This document shows, piece by piece, positions 1 to 6,748 of a stretch of DNA of 27,961 bases. Source of the DNA: Candidatus Bathyarchaeota archaeon (GTDB lineage Archaea; Thermoproteota; Bathyarchaeia; Bathyarchaeales; DTEX01); assembly GCA_003601725.1 (NCBI GenBank), contig PIYJ01000008.1, forward strand, positions 1 to 27,961, written 5' to 3'. Each line of letters begins with the position of its first letter. Position 1 is the stretch's first letter. The position numbers were made by a program, and so were the translations under genes. Under the pieces are notes generated by a model. It worked only from the letters and a program-made list of their open reading frames with translations. It was not told the DNA's origin and did not search any database.

Positions 1-8
1 CGCGTATT

Positions 9-641
9 TTACCATTTCATGGCGTTTAGGAATGTTAATGCTATTAGGGTGTGGCCGGTTGGGAGGGGGTGGACGCCGTCGCCTCTTGTCCATGAATAGT
101 CCGGTCTTTTCGTTTTTGCTTTTTTGAAGGTTTGTTGGAGGGGTACGAGGATCGCTTGGTGTTCTGTTGCTAGTTGATGGATGATCTCGTTGTATGCGTC
201 AACGTTCAAGTCTCTAGAGATCTCGTCTTCTTCTTTAAGGTAGAAGATCTCGGACATGACGATTTTTGCATCTGTCTCCGTTTTCGTTCTCTCTAATATT
301 GTTTTGTATGAATCTCTGAAATCTTGTAGGCATTCCTTCAGGTTTCTACCGGATTGTTTGTCTCGGGCTACGTTGTTGATGCCGATGGCGATTGAAACCC
401 AGTCAGGCTCTTCATTCACAACATCCTCAGTCCATCTTTCAACGAGTCCCTGCACGGTGTCGCCGCTTATACCCTTATTGACCCAGCGGATTCTTCTCTC
501 CGGATACTTCGCTGTCACCAAATTTACAACCATGGAAACATAGCCGTTCCCTAACGGCGCAAATTCCATTCTTCTTCCACAATCAGTTATGCTATCTCCT
601 ATGAAGACAAATCTTTCTCCCGACTTGATCCTAAAACTCAT
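9..641 (-). CDS. SGNH/GDSL-family hydrolase, cytosolic
   Basis: This 210-residue protein has the hallmarks of the SGNH hydrolase fold, a family of esterases, lipases and carbohydrate deacetylases. Block I is GDSITD with the nucleophile Ser17; block II is the glycine in GISGDT; block III is GINN, where GxND is the usual form; block V is DGVHP with Asp188 and His191 completing the triad. There is no signal peptide or membrane segment, so it probably acts in the cytoplasm, possibly as a deacylase of a small sugar or lipid-linked substrate. The ATG start is supported by an in-frame TGA a few codons upstream and a TATA box about 55 bases upstream. The neighbours do not point to a substrate. Family assignment is firm; substrate is unknown. 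Confidence 0.9.
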   Translation of the reverse strand: MSFRIKSGERFVFIGDSITDCGRRMEFAPLGNGYVSMVVNLVTAKYPERRIRWVNKGISGDTVQGLVERWTEDVVNEEPDWVSIAIGINNVARDKQSGRNLKECLQDFRDSYKTILERTKTETDAKIVMSEIFYLKEEDEISRDLNVDAYNEIIHQLATEHQAILVPLQQTFKKAKTKRPDYSWTRGDGVHPLPTGHTLIALTFLNAMKW

Positions 642-696
642 CGTACATCATCTTCTATTATCATTAAATTAAAAAAAGGCAAAATAGAGAGATATT

Positions 697-710
697 CTTT
701 TATATAAGAC
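697..710 (-). promoter_or_regulatory. TATA box for the SGNH hydrolase gene
   Basis: On the minus strand the bases TCTTATATAAAAG form a strong archaeal TATA element. The start codon at 641 lies about 60 bases downstream, leaving a leader of roughly 35-40 bases if transcription starts 25 bases from the box. Inferred by eye only. Confidence 0.4.
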
Positions 711-755
711 CCAAACGTATCATAGATTGACCTTTTTTGGGATTTCTGAGCATAT

Positions 756-1214
756 TTATATTTTTAGTTCTTTCAGAAGAAGAATTGCAGCTACGCTTTC
801 CCCTCTTCTTTTCAGCTCGCTATCTGCTGTAATGAGCTTAGCGTTCATCTTCTTTGAAAGATGAAGATAAGCTGCGTCATACACAGTCAGCTTCGTCATG
901 ACTGCTATATTCAGAATTTCTGCTTGATCATTCCATGCGGCAGGCTGGATTTTGATACCTAATTGCCCCATGGCGTTTAAGGCTTCGATTCCATCGCTGA
1001 TCTTTAACACGCCTGAACGTATCGTCTTAAATATGACTGAAGCCACTTCGTAAAGAAAAAGTTGTGGAGCATACGCCTCCACTTCTCCAAACGCTATCTT
1101 CTCTTCGAGGATCCTTGCTTCTTCCTGCCATGGCTCCCCCGAAACCACCCATTTTGCTGCCACACTGGCGTCGATGACTACTTTAGGCCTCTCTCTCTGT
1201 CCTCCCGTATCCAC
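756..1214 (-). CDS. vapC: VapC-type PIN-domain toxin
   Basis: This 152-residue protein is a PIN-domain ribonuclease, the toxin half of a VapBC pair. The acidic active-site residues are visible: Asp15 in VVIDASVAAKW, Glu56 in LYEVASV, Asp113 in VYDAAYLHL and Asp131 in LITADSEL. They would bind Mg2+ or Mn2+ to cut RNA, often tRNA in this family. The start is GTG at 1214, which lies inside the upstream antitoxin gene so that the two overlap by 37 bases, a sign of translational coupling. A GGAGG lies just inside the reading frame, but no ATG, GTG or TTG follows at a suitable distance, so I kept the GTG. The family is clear; the RNA target is unknown. Confidence 0.9.
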   Translation of the reverse strand: MDTGGQRERPKVVIDASVAAKWVVSGEPWQEEARILEEKIAFGEVEAYAPQLFLYEVASVIFKTIRSGVLKISDGIEALNAMGQLGIKIQPAAWNDQAEILNIAVMTKLTVYDAAYLHLSKKMNAKLITADSELKRRGESVAAILLLKELKI

Positions 1215-1423
1215 TTCACAATCTCCTCCGTAGGCACCTTCCCAGCTCTTTTTTGAATCTCATCTAACCTTCTCACAGCGTCTTTAGCCATCTCCATCCT
1301 GATCTTGGCTTCCACAGCCTTTCTGAGGAACTCGCTCCAGTTTACATTTACCTCTTTCATCAATCTCTTTATCTCTTCGGGAACTTTCACTGAGATGTTT
1401 ACTAGCCTACCCAAATGGAACAC
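1178..1423 (-). CDS. vapB: VapB-type antitoxin (ribbon-helix-helix-like)
   Basis: This 81-residue protein precedes and overlaps the PIN-domain toxin gene. Its N-terminal half (NISVKVPEEIKRLMKEV, then a helix around WSEFLRKAVEAKI) is typical of archaeal VapB antitoxins, with a short beta strand and two helices that bind operator DNA as a dimer. The C-terminal half is charged and helical, and in this family it wraps the toxin and blocks its active site. The start is GTG at 1423; an alternative TTG three codons in is possible. Autoregulation of the pair is normal for the family, but I could not pick out a clear operator. Confidence 0.82.
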   Translation of the reverse strand: MFHLGRLVNISVKVPEEIKRLMKEVNVNWSEFLRKAVEAKIRMEMAKDAVRRLDEIQKRAGKVPTEEIVKWIREDRERGLK

Positions 1424-1551
1424 CCATTAGTAATCTTAATTAAGACTACTATAAGAGGGTTGCGCATAGGTAAAATTCAACAATAGACATCCAGGTTGCA
1501 ACTAAACGTTGATGTCTCTCCTCAGGGATTAATATCTCACATAAATCGTTT

Positions 1552-1611
1552 TCAAATCTTTTCTAGACAAATGTATCTGTTTTAAAGCTTCTCTAGATAA
1601 ATATTGTTTTC
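1552..1611 (-). repeat. Tandem duplicate of a gene's 3' end
   Basis: On the minus strand the last codons of the small basic protein read N-N-I-Y-L-E-K-L-stop. They are followed without a gap and in the same frame by N-R-Y-I-C-L-E-K-I-stop. At the base level, AACAATATTTATCTAGAGAAG matches AACAGATACATTTGTCTAGAAAAG with one small indel. Each copy supplies its own stop codon. This looks like a short tandem duplication that has diverged. Confidence 0.55.
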
Positions 1612-1851
1612 ATCGGAATACACGGATATTTTATCTTTTAATCCTAATCTTTTAGATACTCTACCTATAGCTCTGCTGGCGAAGGCTGGAGACTTATAAA
1701 AGTCTTTAAGTTTATCAAAGTTAACTTTTGCATATTTAGCTTCAGATTCTTTGAATTCATTCAAGATACGTTCAGCTACTGAGACTTTATAGTATGTTTT
1801 CTTCTTAACTTTAGGCCTCTCTTCTAAAGGTTCAATGAATTCATAATTCAT
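1582..1851 (-). CDS. Small basic protein, unrecognised, possible winged helix
   Basis: I do not recognise this 89-residue protein. It is rich in Lys, Glu and Tyr. Residues about 40-89 (helix, helix at SRAIGRVSKRLGL, then strands around ISVYSDENNIYLEKL) have a pattern compatible with a small winged helix-turn-helix, but this is a guess from spacing, not from a motif. The start is ATG at 1851; a GGGGAGG lies about 12 bases upstream. A 13-base perfect palindrome lies in its promoter region. Just past its TAA stop, a second near-copy of the last nine codons occurs in the same frame and ends in TGA at 1552-1554, which suggests a local duplication. Vector-like or phage-like neighbours are absent. 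It is probably a real gene because the frame, start and promoter agree. Confidence 0.6.
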   Translation of the reverse strand: MNYEFIEPLEERPKVKKKTYYKVSVAERILNEFKESEAKYAKVNFDKLKDFYKSPAFASRAIGRVSKRLGLKDKISVYSDENNIYLEKL

Positions 1852-1870
1852 TTAGAGCTGCTTCCTCCCC

Positions 1871-1900
1871 ATTAAATAAAGGATGACATCCTATAAAGTT
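1871..1900 (-). promoter_or_regulatory. Promoter with palindromic operator candidate
   Basis: Upstream of the small basic protein lie two TATA-like stretches on the minus strand, TTTATA at 1892-1897 and TTTATTTAAT at 1871-1880. Between them is the perfect palindrome AGGATGACATCCT at 1880-1892. With the nearer box the transcript would start close to the ATG at 1851 and be leaderless. With the farther box a GGGGAGG would sit at the very 5' end. Either way the palindrome overlaps the core promoter and could be a repressor site. Confidence 0.35.
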
Positions 1901-2001
1901 TTAGTCATTCACCTCTTACGGTAAATTATACGAATATTATTTGGAACATTCAGCCTATTATGCTATCGAATTCGTTTAATCGAATCCTCAAAAAGGAAAG
2001 G

Positions 2002-2010
2002 ATTAAATTT
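2002..2010 (+). promoter_or_regulatory. TATA box for the RAM-domain gene
   Basis: ATTAAATTT is preceded by a purine-rich GGAAAGG that suits a TFB recognition element. Transcription would start near 2030, placing the ribosome site GGTGAT (2045-2050) properly before the ATG at 2054. Confidence 0.35.
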
Positions 2011-2053
2011 AGGCGTTGGATTTATCCCTATAGGTCGATCTGAAGGTGATCTG

Positions 2054-2335
2054 ATGGCAGTCAAGGCTTATGTGATGATGAAGGTGAGTTCAGGCAGCGA
2101 GAGGGAAATCTGCAAAAAGATAGTGGAATTCGATGAAGTTATGGATGTAAGCATAGTTTACGGGGAGTTTGACATAATCGCGAAGGTGAAGGTCGATGAA
2201 CTTGAGACCTTGGAGAATTTCCTTTCGGAGAATCTCAGAAACATGCCGAGTATAATGTTAACATCCACGATGATCGTTGCACGGGAATACAAAGGGAAAG
2301 CAAAAAGAAACGCCTTGAAAGTTAAGACTTTGTAA
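2054..2335 (+). CDS. Stand-alone Lrp/AsnC ligand-binding (RAM) domain protein
   Basis: This 93-residue protein is a RAM domain without the helix-turn-helix found in full-length Lrp/AsnC regulators. The beta-alpha-beta pattern is visible: AYVMMKVSSGSE, a helix carrying ICKKIVEFDEV, then the conserved VSIVYGEFDIIAKV turn, and the VDELETLENFL helix. RAM domains form ring-like oligomers and bind amino acids at the dimer interface. Single-domain versions are common in archaea, where they may modulate full-length Lrp partners, though their roles are largely untested. The start is well supported by GGTGAT four bases upstream. The lysine-rich tail is unusual and may be flexible. Family is sure; ligand is unknown. 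Confidence 0.9.
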   Translation: MAVKAYVMMKVSSGSEREICKKIVEFDEVMDVSIVYGEFDIIAKVKVDELETLENFLSENLRNMPSIMLTSTMIVAREYKGKAKRNALKVKTL

Positions 2336-2464
2336 TCTTCTGAAGAAACGATAAAAGAATTATTTCTCTGCTCCGCCGCGAATATCTGCCTTATTTTCTC
2401 CTTTAAAAGATAAAATCTCTTAAAGAAGTTAGAGTAAACTATTTACGTAGTAATCTGCTTAGGC

Positions 2465-2905
2465 GTGGAGGTTTTGAGTGGCAAAGAATCAGATGACAAA
2501 TTGGAGGAGATAATTGAGAAGCTTGACTCTGTACTTCGGAGACTTGAGATCCTAGAGAAGATCATTCTAGAGAATCCTGAATATACAGATCTCTCATCGT
2601 CTCTGAGACTTTTAAACTTGGGTGTGAGAGCTTACGGTGAACCTTTGAAGCTCTTATCTAGGGTGAAATCGGCGGAGAGATATTTGAAACATTCAAGAAT
2701 TCGAAGAGACGAGATTTCACGTTGCATAATTCAGGCATTGGCGCTGAGAGGACCGCTTAATATATCTGCGATAACCCGTGAAGTCAGATCTATGAGGGGG
2801 AAAGCTTCAAGAAGAACCGTTAGGGCTAAGCTGCAAATCCTGAGAGATGAGGGCATAGTACGTCTGGTTGAGGGGTTCGGGAAGAGATATGAGCTAGTTG
2901 AATGA
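2465..2905 (+). CDS. Coiled-coil plus winged-helix transcriptional regulator
   Basis: This 146-residue protein has an N-terminal heptad-like segment (about residues 10-40, around LEEIIEKLDSVLRRLEIL) likely to dimerise as a coiled coil. The C-terminal part (about 80-146) looks like a winged helix-turn-helix: a first helix at CIIQALALRG, the turn GPLNISAITREV, a recognition helix around SRRTVRAKLQILRDEG, and a wing at IVRLVEGFGKRYEL. This arrangement resembles archaeal ArsR/PadR-like regulators. The start is GTG at 2465. A TTG three codons in is possible, but its ribosome site GGAGG would be too close. The gene lies upstream of two small unrecognised genes that it may control. No ligand pocket is evident. 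Confidence 0.72.
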   Translation: MEVLSGKESDDKLEEIIEKLDSVLRRLEILEKIILENPEYTDLSSSLRLLNLGVRAYGEPLKLLSRVKSAERYLKHSRIRRDEISRCIIQALALRGPLNISAITREVRSMRGKASRRTVRAKLQILRDEGIVRLVEGFGKRYELVE

Positions 2906-2996
2906 ACAGAAAAATGATCACTTTTACCCATAATCGTTAACATCTGTGACCACATGATATATTTGACAGATAAAGGTGAAGAGGTGAAAAGAAGAG

Positions 2997-3365
2997 ATGA
3001 ATGGGAAAAGCGATGTGGAAGAACTGCAAGAGGTTCTGAAGACGGTTTCAGAGCAGATTCCCGCCTTGATAAGGGGAATAATCAGTTCGATCTTTTCAGC
3101 TGAAGCAGGGAGAAACATGGGCGCCGCAGCCGGAAACTTCTATAAGGAATTGAAGGCAAGCGGGATTCCAGACGAAGTTGCAATCAAAATGACCCAGGAC
3201 TATATCAAGACTTTCACTGATATTGGGGATTTGCTCAGGGAGGCGATAGGCCGGAAAGGTGGATTCTCAAAGGAGCATGGAAAAGAGCTGAAGGAGAAGA
3301 TCTCTGAGGCTATCAAGGAAAAGATCGAGAAAAAGAAAGCAGAGGAATCAGGCGGGGAAGAATAA
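2997..3365 (+). CDS. Small soluble helical protein, unrecognised
   Basis: I do not recognise this 122-residue protein. It is almost entirely helical. A mildly hydrophobic stretch at about 21-33 (IPALIRGIISSIF) could be an amphipathic, membrane-touching helix. A Gly/Ala-rich turn follows (NMGAAAGNFY). The middle has FYKELKASGIPDEVAIKMT, and the tail from residue 90 is highly charged with Lys and Glu, probably a long solvent-exposed helix. The start is strongly supported by GAGGTG ten bases before the ATG. The next gene carries a related short module (K-E, then G-I, then E-x-A) and a transmembrane helix, so the two products may interact. No catalytic motif is visible. Confidence 0.7.
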   Translation: MNGKSDVEELQEVLKTVSEQIPALIRGIISSIFSAEAGRNMGAAAGNFYKELKASGIPDEVAIKMTQDYIKTFTDIGDLLREAIGRKGGFSKEHGKELKEKISEAIKEKIEKKKAEESGGEE

Positions 3366-3387
3366 GTAGATGATCACTCGTCTCCCT

Positions 3388-3399
3388 CTTTTTCTTTTT
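3388..3399 (+). terminator. T-rich tract, possible terminator
   Basis: A run of mostly T (CTTTTTCTTTTT) follows the 122-residue protein gene by about 20 bases. Oligo-T tracts can end transcription in archaea without a hairpin. The next gene starts only about 20 bases further on, so read-through is equally plausible. Confidence 0.2.
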
Positions 3400-3420
3400 A
3401 GGTTTAAAGGGGCCTAAAAG

Positions 3421-3678
3421 ATGGGGCGAGTCTTAACTGTTCTGCGAATAACATACTCTATTCTTAAGATAATTGGCGGTCTTCTTTCGGCTTGGGTCTT
3501 CATAAAATGGAATGTGAGAAAGGCGAGGAAGTCCTTTGAGAAGGAGATTATGAAGGTGGGAATCTCTAAGGAGGATGCGCGGAATCTAAGCGAATGCTTT
3601 GTGGTCCTCGAAAGGCAGATAAAGAGTTTCGTGAAGGCCCCTATCAGCTTAGGGAAGAGACGTCTTGAGAAGCTTTAA
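3421..3678 (+). CDS. Small single-span membrane protein, unrecognised
   Basis: This 85-residue protein has one probable transmembrane helix near the N-terminus (about residues 5-29, ITYSILKIIGGLLSAWVFIKW). A basic stretch follows at about 30-36, so the soluble part is likely cytoplasmic. The rest is a helical tail carrying FEKEIMKVGISKEDARNLS. That tail resembles FYKELKASGIPDEVAIKMT in the preceding gene: shared positions include F, K-E, G-I, E and A at the same spacing. The ribosome site is weak. The gene is 55 bases downstream and on the same strand, so co-transcription is likely. I know of no named family; it may anchor the upstream soluble partner. Confidence 0.6.
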   Translation: MGRVLTVLRITYSILKIIGGLLSAWVFIKWNVRKARKSFEKEIMKVGISKEDARNLSECFVVLERQIKSFVKAPISLGKRRLEKL

Positions 3679-3700
3679 ATCATGCTTTTTCGTTTTGCCT

Positions 3701-4663
3701 TTAAATATCGCTGTAGATCTGGGAGCAGCATAAAGGCGAAAAGGAGATATCCAAACCGAGCTCTAATGCCTTCTCTATAGCCTTTGCTTCGGGGAAAGCG
3801 ATTCCATTCACTCCCGTCTCAACCGCTAAGACATCTGTCAGGATGCGGTGTTTCCCCTTCGGTCTGGCGCATCCTAGGACTATTGGAACCTTAGGCAGCA
3901 TGAAGCGGGCTTGAACCAGAACCTTCGCTACGTCCCGGGGAGATGGGGGCTTCACATTCTCCATCATCGTTCCCTTGATCGGGAAGAATACAATGATTAT
4001 CAGGGCTGACGGGTCATATTTCGAGATCATCCTTAATGCGTTGAGCTCTCCTTTCAATTCGCCGTAGTGAAGCCCGACGAGAACGTGCGGCGTAAAAGGT
4101 ATCTCCACCTTGCTGAGCGCCTCAAGAGAATTTTCATACTCCTGAATTGAGGCTTCTAGATTGTAGATCTCTTTTATGGTCGCCTCTGAGCCTATGATGT
4201 CGATGGAGACGACGTCAACCCCGGCTTCTTTCAGCTTCTCAGCAGTCTCAAGGTTTACAAGTCCAGTATGCACTACGACTTTTAATCCTAATTTTTTTGC
4301 TTCAGCGATGGCTCCGACAAATCTGTCTATTGGCACGGATCCGTTTGGGAGGCATCCTCCGCTTATGAGGCATCCGACTGCGCCTTGGTTCTTTATTCTA
4401 TAAAGGGTCTCCACGAGTCTTTCAGGCGTTTCAGCGGGGATCATCGTTTTGAGAATTTTGCCTCCGCAATGTTTGCAGTTCAGGGAGCATCCTTTTCCCG
4501 TTATAGATATTGATGGGAAACCGTGGCGGGAAGGCTTGAAGTATCTGTTTCCGTAATATGTGAAGCTCGGAGCGTAGAAACGGATCTTCCGACCGAAGTT
4601 TCTCCAGCTTATCTCACGTGCCTTCCTGATGCTGCTTTCTAAATCCTTAGGAGCAATTTCCAT
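3701..4663 (-). CDS. Radical SAM protein, candidate archaeal lipoyl synthase component
   Basis: This 320-residue radical SAM enzyme carries the CxxxCxxC iron-sulfur motif as Cys59, Cys63 and Cys66 (GCSLNCKHC). A TIM-barrel pattern follows (LISGGCLPNG, VVVHTGLV, VVSIDIIGS, HVLVGLHYGE). It also has Cys98, Cys104 and a C-terminal pair Cys312-Cys313, which could hold an auxiliary cluster. The overall layout recalls from memory the LipS1/LipS2 two-protein lipoyl synthase of Thermococcus and other archaea, in which two radical SAM proteins each add sulfur to an octanoyl chain. A second matching radical SAM gene lies at 6749-7762. The ATG has a GAGG eight bases upstream. Radical SAM membership is certain; the lipoyl role is an inference, and which component this is I cannot settle. 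Confidence 0.85.
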   Translation of the reverse strand: MEIAPKDLESSIRKAREISWRNFGRKIRFYAPSFTYYGNRYFKPSRHGFPSISITGKGCSLNCKHCGGKILKTMIPAETPERLVETLYRIKNQGAVGCLISGGCLPNGSVPIDRFVGAIAEAKKLGLKVVVHTGLVNLETAEKLKEAGVDVVSIDIIGSEATIKEIYNLEASIQEYENSLEALSKVEIPFTPHVLVGLHYGELKGELNALRMISKYDPSALIIIVFFPIKGTMMENVKPPSPRDVAKVLVQARFMLPKVPIVLGCARPKGKHRILTDVLAVETGVNGIAFPEAKAIEKALELGLDISFSPLCCSQIYSDI

Positions 4664-4751
4664 TCAGATTGCCTCAACGAGAAATCTTACGTGGGAATTT
4701 AAACTTTTTAACATTTCATCCTTATCGATTTTTCATTCCTGATTTGCCAAG

Positions 4752-5678
4752 TTAGAGTAATGACGCAACCATGAGGGGAAGGATCACCGTTGCGTCTCCT
4801 TCGATTGTGACTCTGCTCGCTGTCTCTTTGACCTTCCCCCAAGATACTGCCTCGCGGAGCCTCGCGCCTGATAGGCTTCCATCCCACTCAACAGCCGTTG
4901 TGATGTAAACCGCATAGTCAAGTCCGCCTTTGAATTGGTTCCACCAGATGACGTGATGCTTCGAGATCCCGCCTCCCACGATGAGGGCCCCCGTCTTCTC
5001 GGATTCAAAGATCAGATCATTCAGTTCCTGCTCGTCCTTCAGAACGTTAATCCGGAATTTGTGGTCCTGCGAGAAGAGCCAAAGCTGATAGCCAACGGCG
5101 CCATCCGTTAATCCAGGCACATAAACGGGGATCCTATTCTCAGCTGCCCAGTAAAGTATCGAGTCTTCACCGCAGATTCTCCGCCCCATCTCCCAGCAGA
5201 GCTCCCGACTGGAGATCTCTCGGATGCCTTCCTCCCAGAGCGCCGCCAGCATCTCCTGCATCTTCTCTTCGATTATCAAGCCGTAGCTCTCATTCGGCAC
5301 CAGAACATTTCCCAGCCGGTTTACCCCTTTTCTATGGAGCTCGCCGTCATCCATGTTGAAGAATCCACGGTAATATTCCTTCCAGCTCCTAGCTAAGTCA
5401 TGATCCAAGGTTCCACATGTCGTTATGATCACGTCTACAAGGCGACGTTTAACGATCTCCTTAAGAACCCCCCGAGTGCCAGTTGCAACTATACACGCTG
5501 GGAAAGAAAGGAACTTTACGCAGCTTTTATCATCAATCATCTTTTTGAAGATATCGGCTCCCCTCGCGATCTTCGCAGCTGTGAATCCCCAGGATTCCTT
5601 CATCTGCCTCAACAGCTCAGCAACCGTCATCCCAGAATACAGCTGATAATCCTTCACAGCCTCAGATTCTTCCATCAT
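4752..5678 (-). CDS. dys: Deoxyhypusine synthase
   Basis: This enzyme moves the aminobutyl group of spermidine, using NAD, onto a specific lysine of translation factor aIF5A, the first step in making hypusine. The 308-residue length fits the archaeal family. The catalytic lysine is Lys240 in GGGISKHHV, followed by the conserved stretches DYAVYITTAVEWDGS and SGARLREAVSWGK. NAD-binding segments ATGTRG and DVIITTCGTLDHDLA are also present, as is the N-terminal GMTVAELLRQM region. Two ATG codons stand side by side at the start; either could be used. Downstream on the same strand is the radical SAM gene, and upstream is a deacetylase-family gene, possibly connected through polyamines. Confidence 0.96.
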   Translation of the reverse strand: MMEESEAVKDYQLYSGMTVAELLRQMKESWGFTAAKIARGADIFKKMIDDKSCVKFLSFPACIVATGTRGVLKEIVKRRLVDVIITTCGTLDHDLARSWKEYYRGFFNMDDGELHRKGVNRLGNVLVPNESYGLIIEEKMQEMLAALWEEGIREISSRELCWEMGRRICGEDSILYWAAENRIPVYVPGLTDGAVGYQLWLFSQDHKFRINVLKDEQELNDLIFESEKTGALIVGGGISKHHVIWWNQFKGGLDYAVYITTAVEWDGSLSGARLREAVSWGKVKETASRVTIEGDATVILPLMVASLL

Positions 5679-5761
5679 CTATCCATCTCTACAACAGCTT
5701 TGCACTCATCATTTTTAGTCCTATAATTGTTGCTGAAACTACCTTTGAATCGAATTCTAAT

Positions 5762-6634
5762 TTAATTGTGATCGAGCCCGCATAGGAAGTTTTGGATGCA
5801 TTCTGGGAAGCGGCGTCCGTATCCGCCTTCGAGGACGGCGAAGGTTTTACGTTCCATTTCAGAGATCATATGTCCAATCTTTGTGTATGCTTCTTCGCTG
5901 AGCCTCAACGCTCCGACGGGATCATCTCTATGCGCGTCGAATCCGGCTGAGATCGCTATGAGATCCGGATTGAACTCCTCAACCTTTTTCAAGGCTTCTC
6001 TTAGGGTTCGCAGATACTCTTCGTCTCCAACTGGACGTCGGAAAGGATAGTTCAGACAGTTACCTTCGGAGATGCCGCCTGTCCCCGGATAGAAAAACCC
6101 GTATTTATGAAGGGAAACGAAGATCACACGGGGGTTTCCGAGGAAGATCTCTTGAGTTCCATTACCATGGTGGCAGTCGATGTCTAGGATGGCGACTTTC
6201 TCAACGTGCTTTAGAGCCTTCATGCAGGCCACGGCGATGTTATTGAAATAGCAGAAACCCATCGACACTGCGCCAAGCGCGCTGCCGTTGATGCCTACAT
6301 GGTGACCTGGAGGCCTCATGAGAGAAAAAGCCTTTTCACCCGTCAAGGCGATCTCCATGCTCTTTACGGCTCCGCCTACGGCGAGTCGGGCATAATCATA
6401 GATTCCTGGAAGGCTCGGGGAGTCTGGGTCAAAGAAGTCTCCGGATTTGATCTGGTTGATGAATTTTTCTTTGTGAACTAGTTTTAAATCATCCTCGGAG
6501 CAGGCTTCAGGCTCGATGAACTTCATTCCTTCCTTCTTCTTCAAAAGCCTGTATGCGCGGTAAACTCTCTCCGGATTCTCTGGGAGATAGGGGGCCACAT
6601 ATTCTAAACATTTTTCTGAATAAACAATATACAT
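5762..6634 (-). CDS. Histone deacetylase/acetylpolyamine amidohydrolase family protein
   Basis: This zinc amidohydrolase removes acetyl groups from lysines, polyamines or similar amines. All key motifs are present (numbered from the ATG used here): RPPGHH with the His111-His112 pair, GFCYFNN, the zinc ligands Asp153 and His155 in DIDCHHGNG, Asp233 in SAGFDAHRDDP, and the transition-state tyrosine Tyr272 in LEGGYG. I chose the ATG at 6634 over a TTG at 6655. The protein then begins MYIVYSEKCLEY as family members do, and the TATA box at 6666-6673 predicts a transcript start near 6643, downstream of that TTG. It lies 83 bases upstream of deoxyhypusine synthase. In archaea the substrate may be Alba, another protein, or an acetylated polyamine; the sequence alone does not decide. 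Confidence 0.93.
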   Translation of the reverse strand: MYIVYSEKCLEYVAPYLPENPERVYRAYRLLKKKEGMKFIEPEACSEDDLKLVHKEKFINQIKSGDFFDPDSPSLPGIYDYARLAVGGAVKSMEIALTGEKAFSLMRPPGHHVGINGSALGAVSMGFCYFNNIAVACMKALKHVEKVAILDIDCHHGNGTQEIFLGNPRVIFVSLHKYGFFYPGTGGISEGNCLNYPFRRPVGDEEYLRTLREALKKVEEFNPDLIAISAGFDAHRDDPVGALRLSEEAYTKIGHMISEMERKTFAVLEGGYGRRFPECIQNFLCGLDHN

Positions 6635-6665
6635 CTCAGCATCATCAATCCACAATGATCAGCAA

Positions 6666-6673
6666 TTATATTC
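6666..6673 (-). promoter_or_regulatory. TATA box for the deacetylase-family gene
   Basis: GAATATAA on the minus strand is an archaeal TATA element. Counting about 26 bases downstream puts the transcript start near 6643, only some nine bases before the ATG at 6634. This supports that ATG as the start. Confidence 0.4.
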
Positions 6674-6748
6674 TTCAAAGAGATTCCATATGAAATCTTT
6701 ATTGGTTACGAAAAATCTTTTCTTCACAATAAACGCTTGTAGGCGAAG

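Noticed and set aside
1529..1554. Third copy of the duplicated gene end
   Set aside because: A weak base match exists, but it is out of frame and could be chance in AT-rich sequence.
1424..1581. Possible RNA gene between vapB and the small basic gene
   Set aside because: I found no tRNA shape, no C/D or H/ACA box set and no GC-rich structured stretch.
5400..5726. Open frames on the plus strand over deoxyhypusine synthase
   Set aside because: They lie antisense to a strongly conserved gene and show low-complexity Ser/His/Leu content typical of shadow frames.
6635..6655. Earlier TTG start for the deacetylase-family gene
   Set aside because: The TATA box predicts a transcript start downstream of it, and the family begins at the later ATG.
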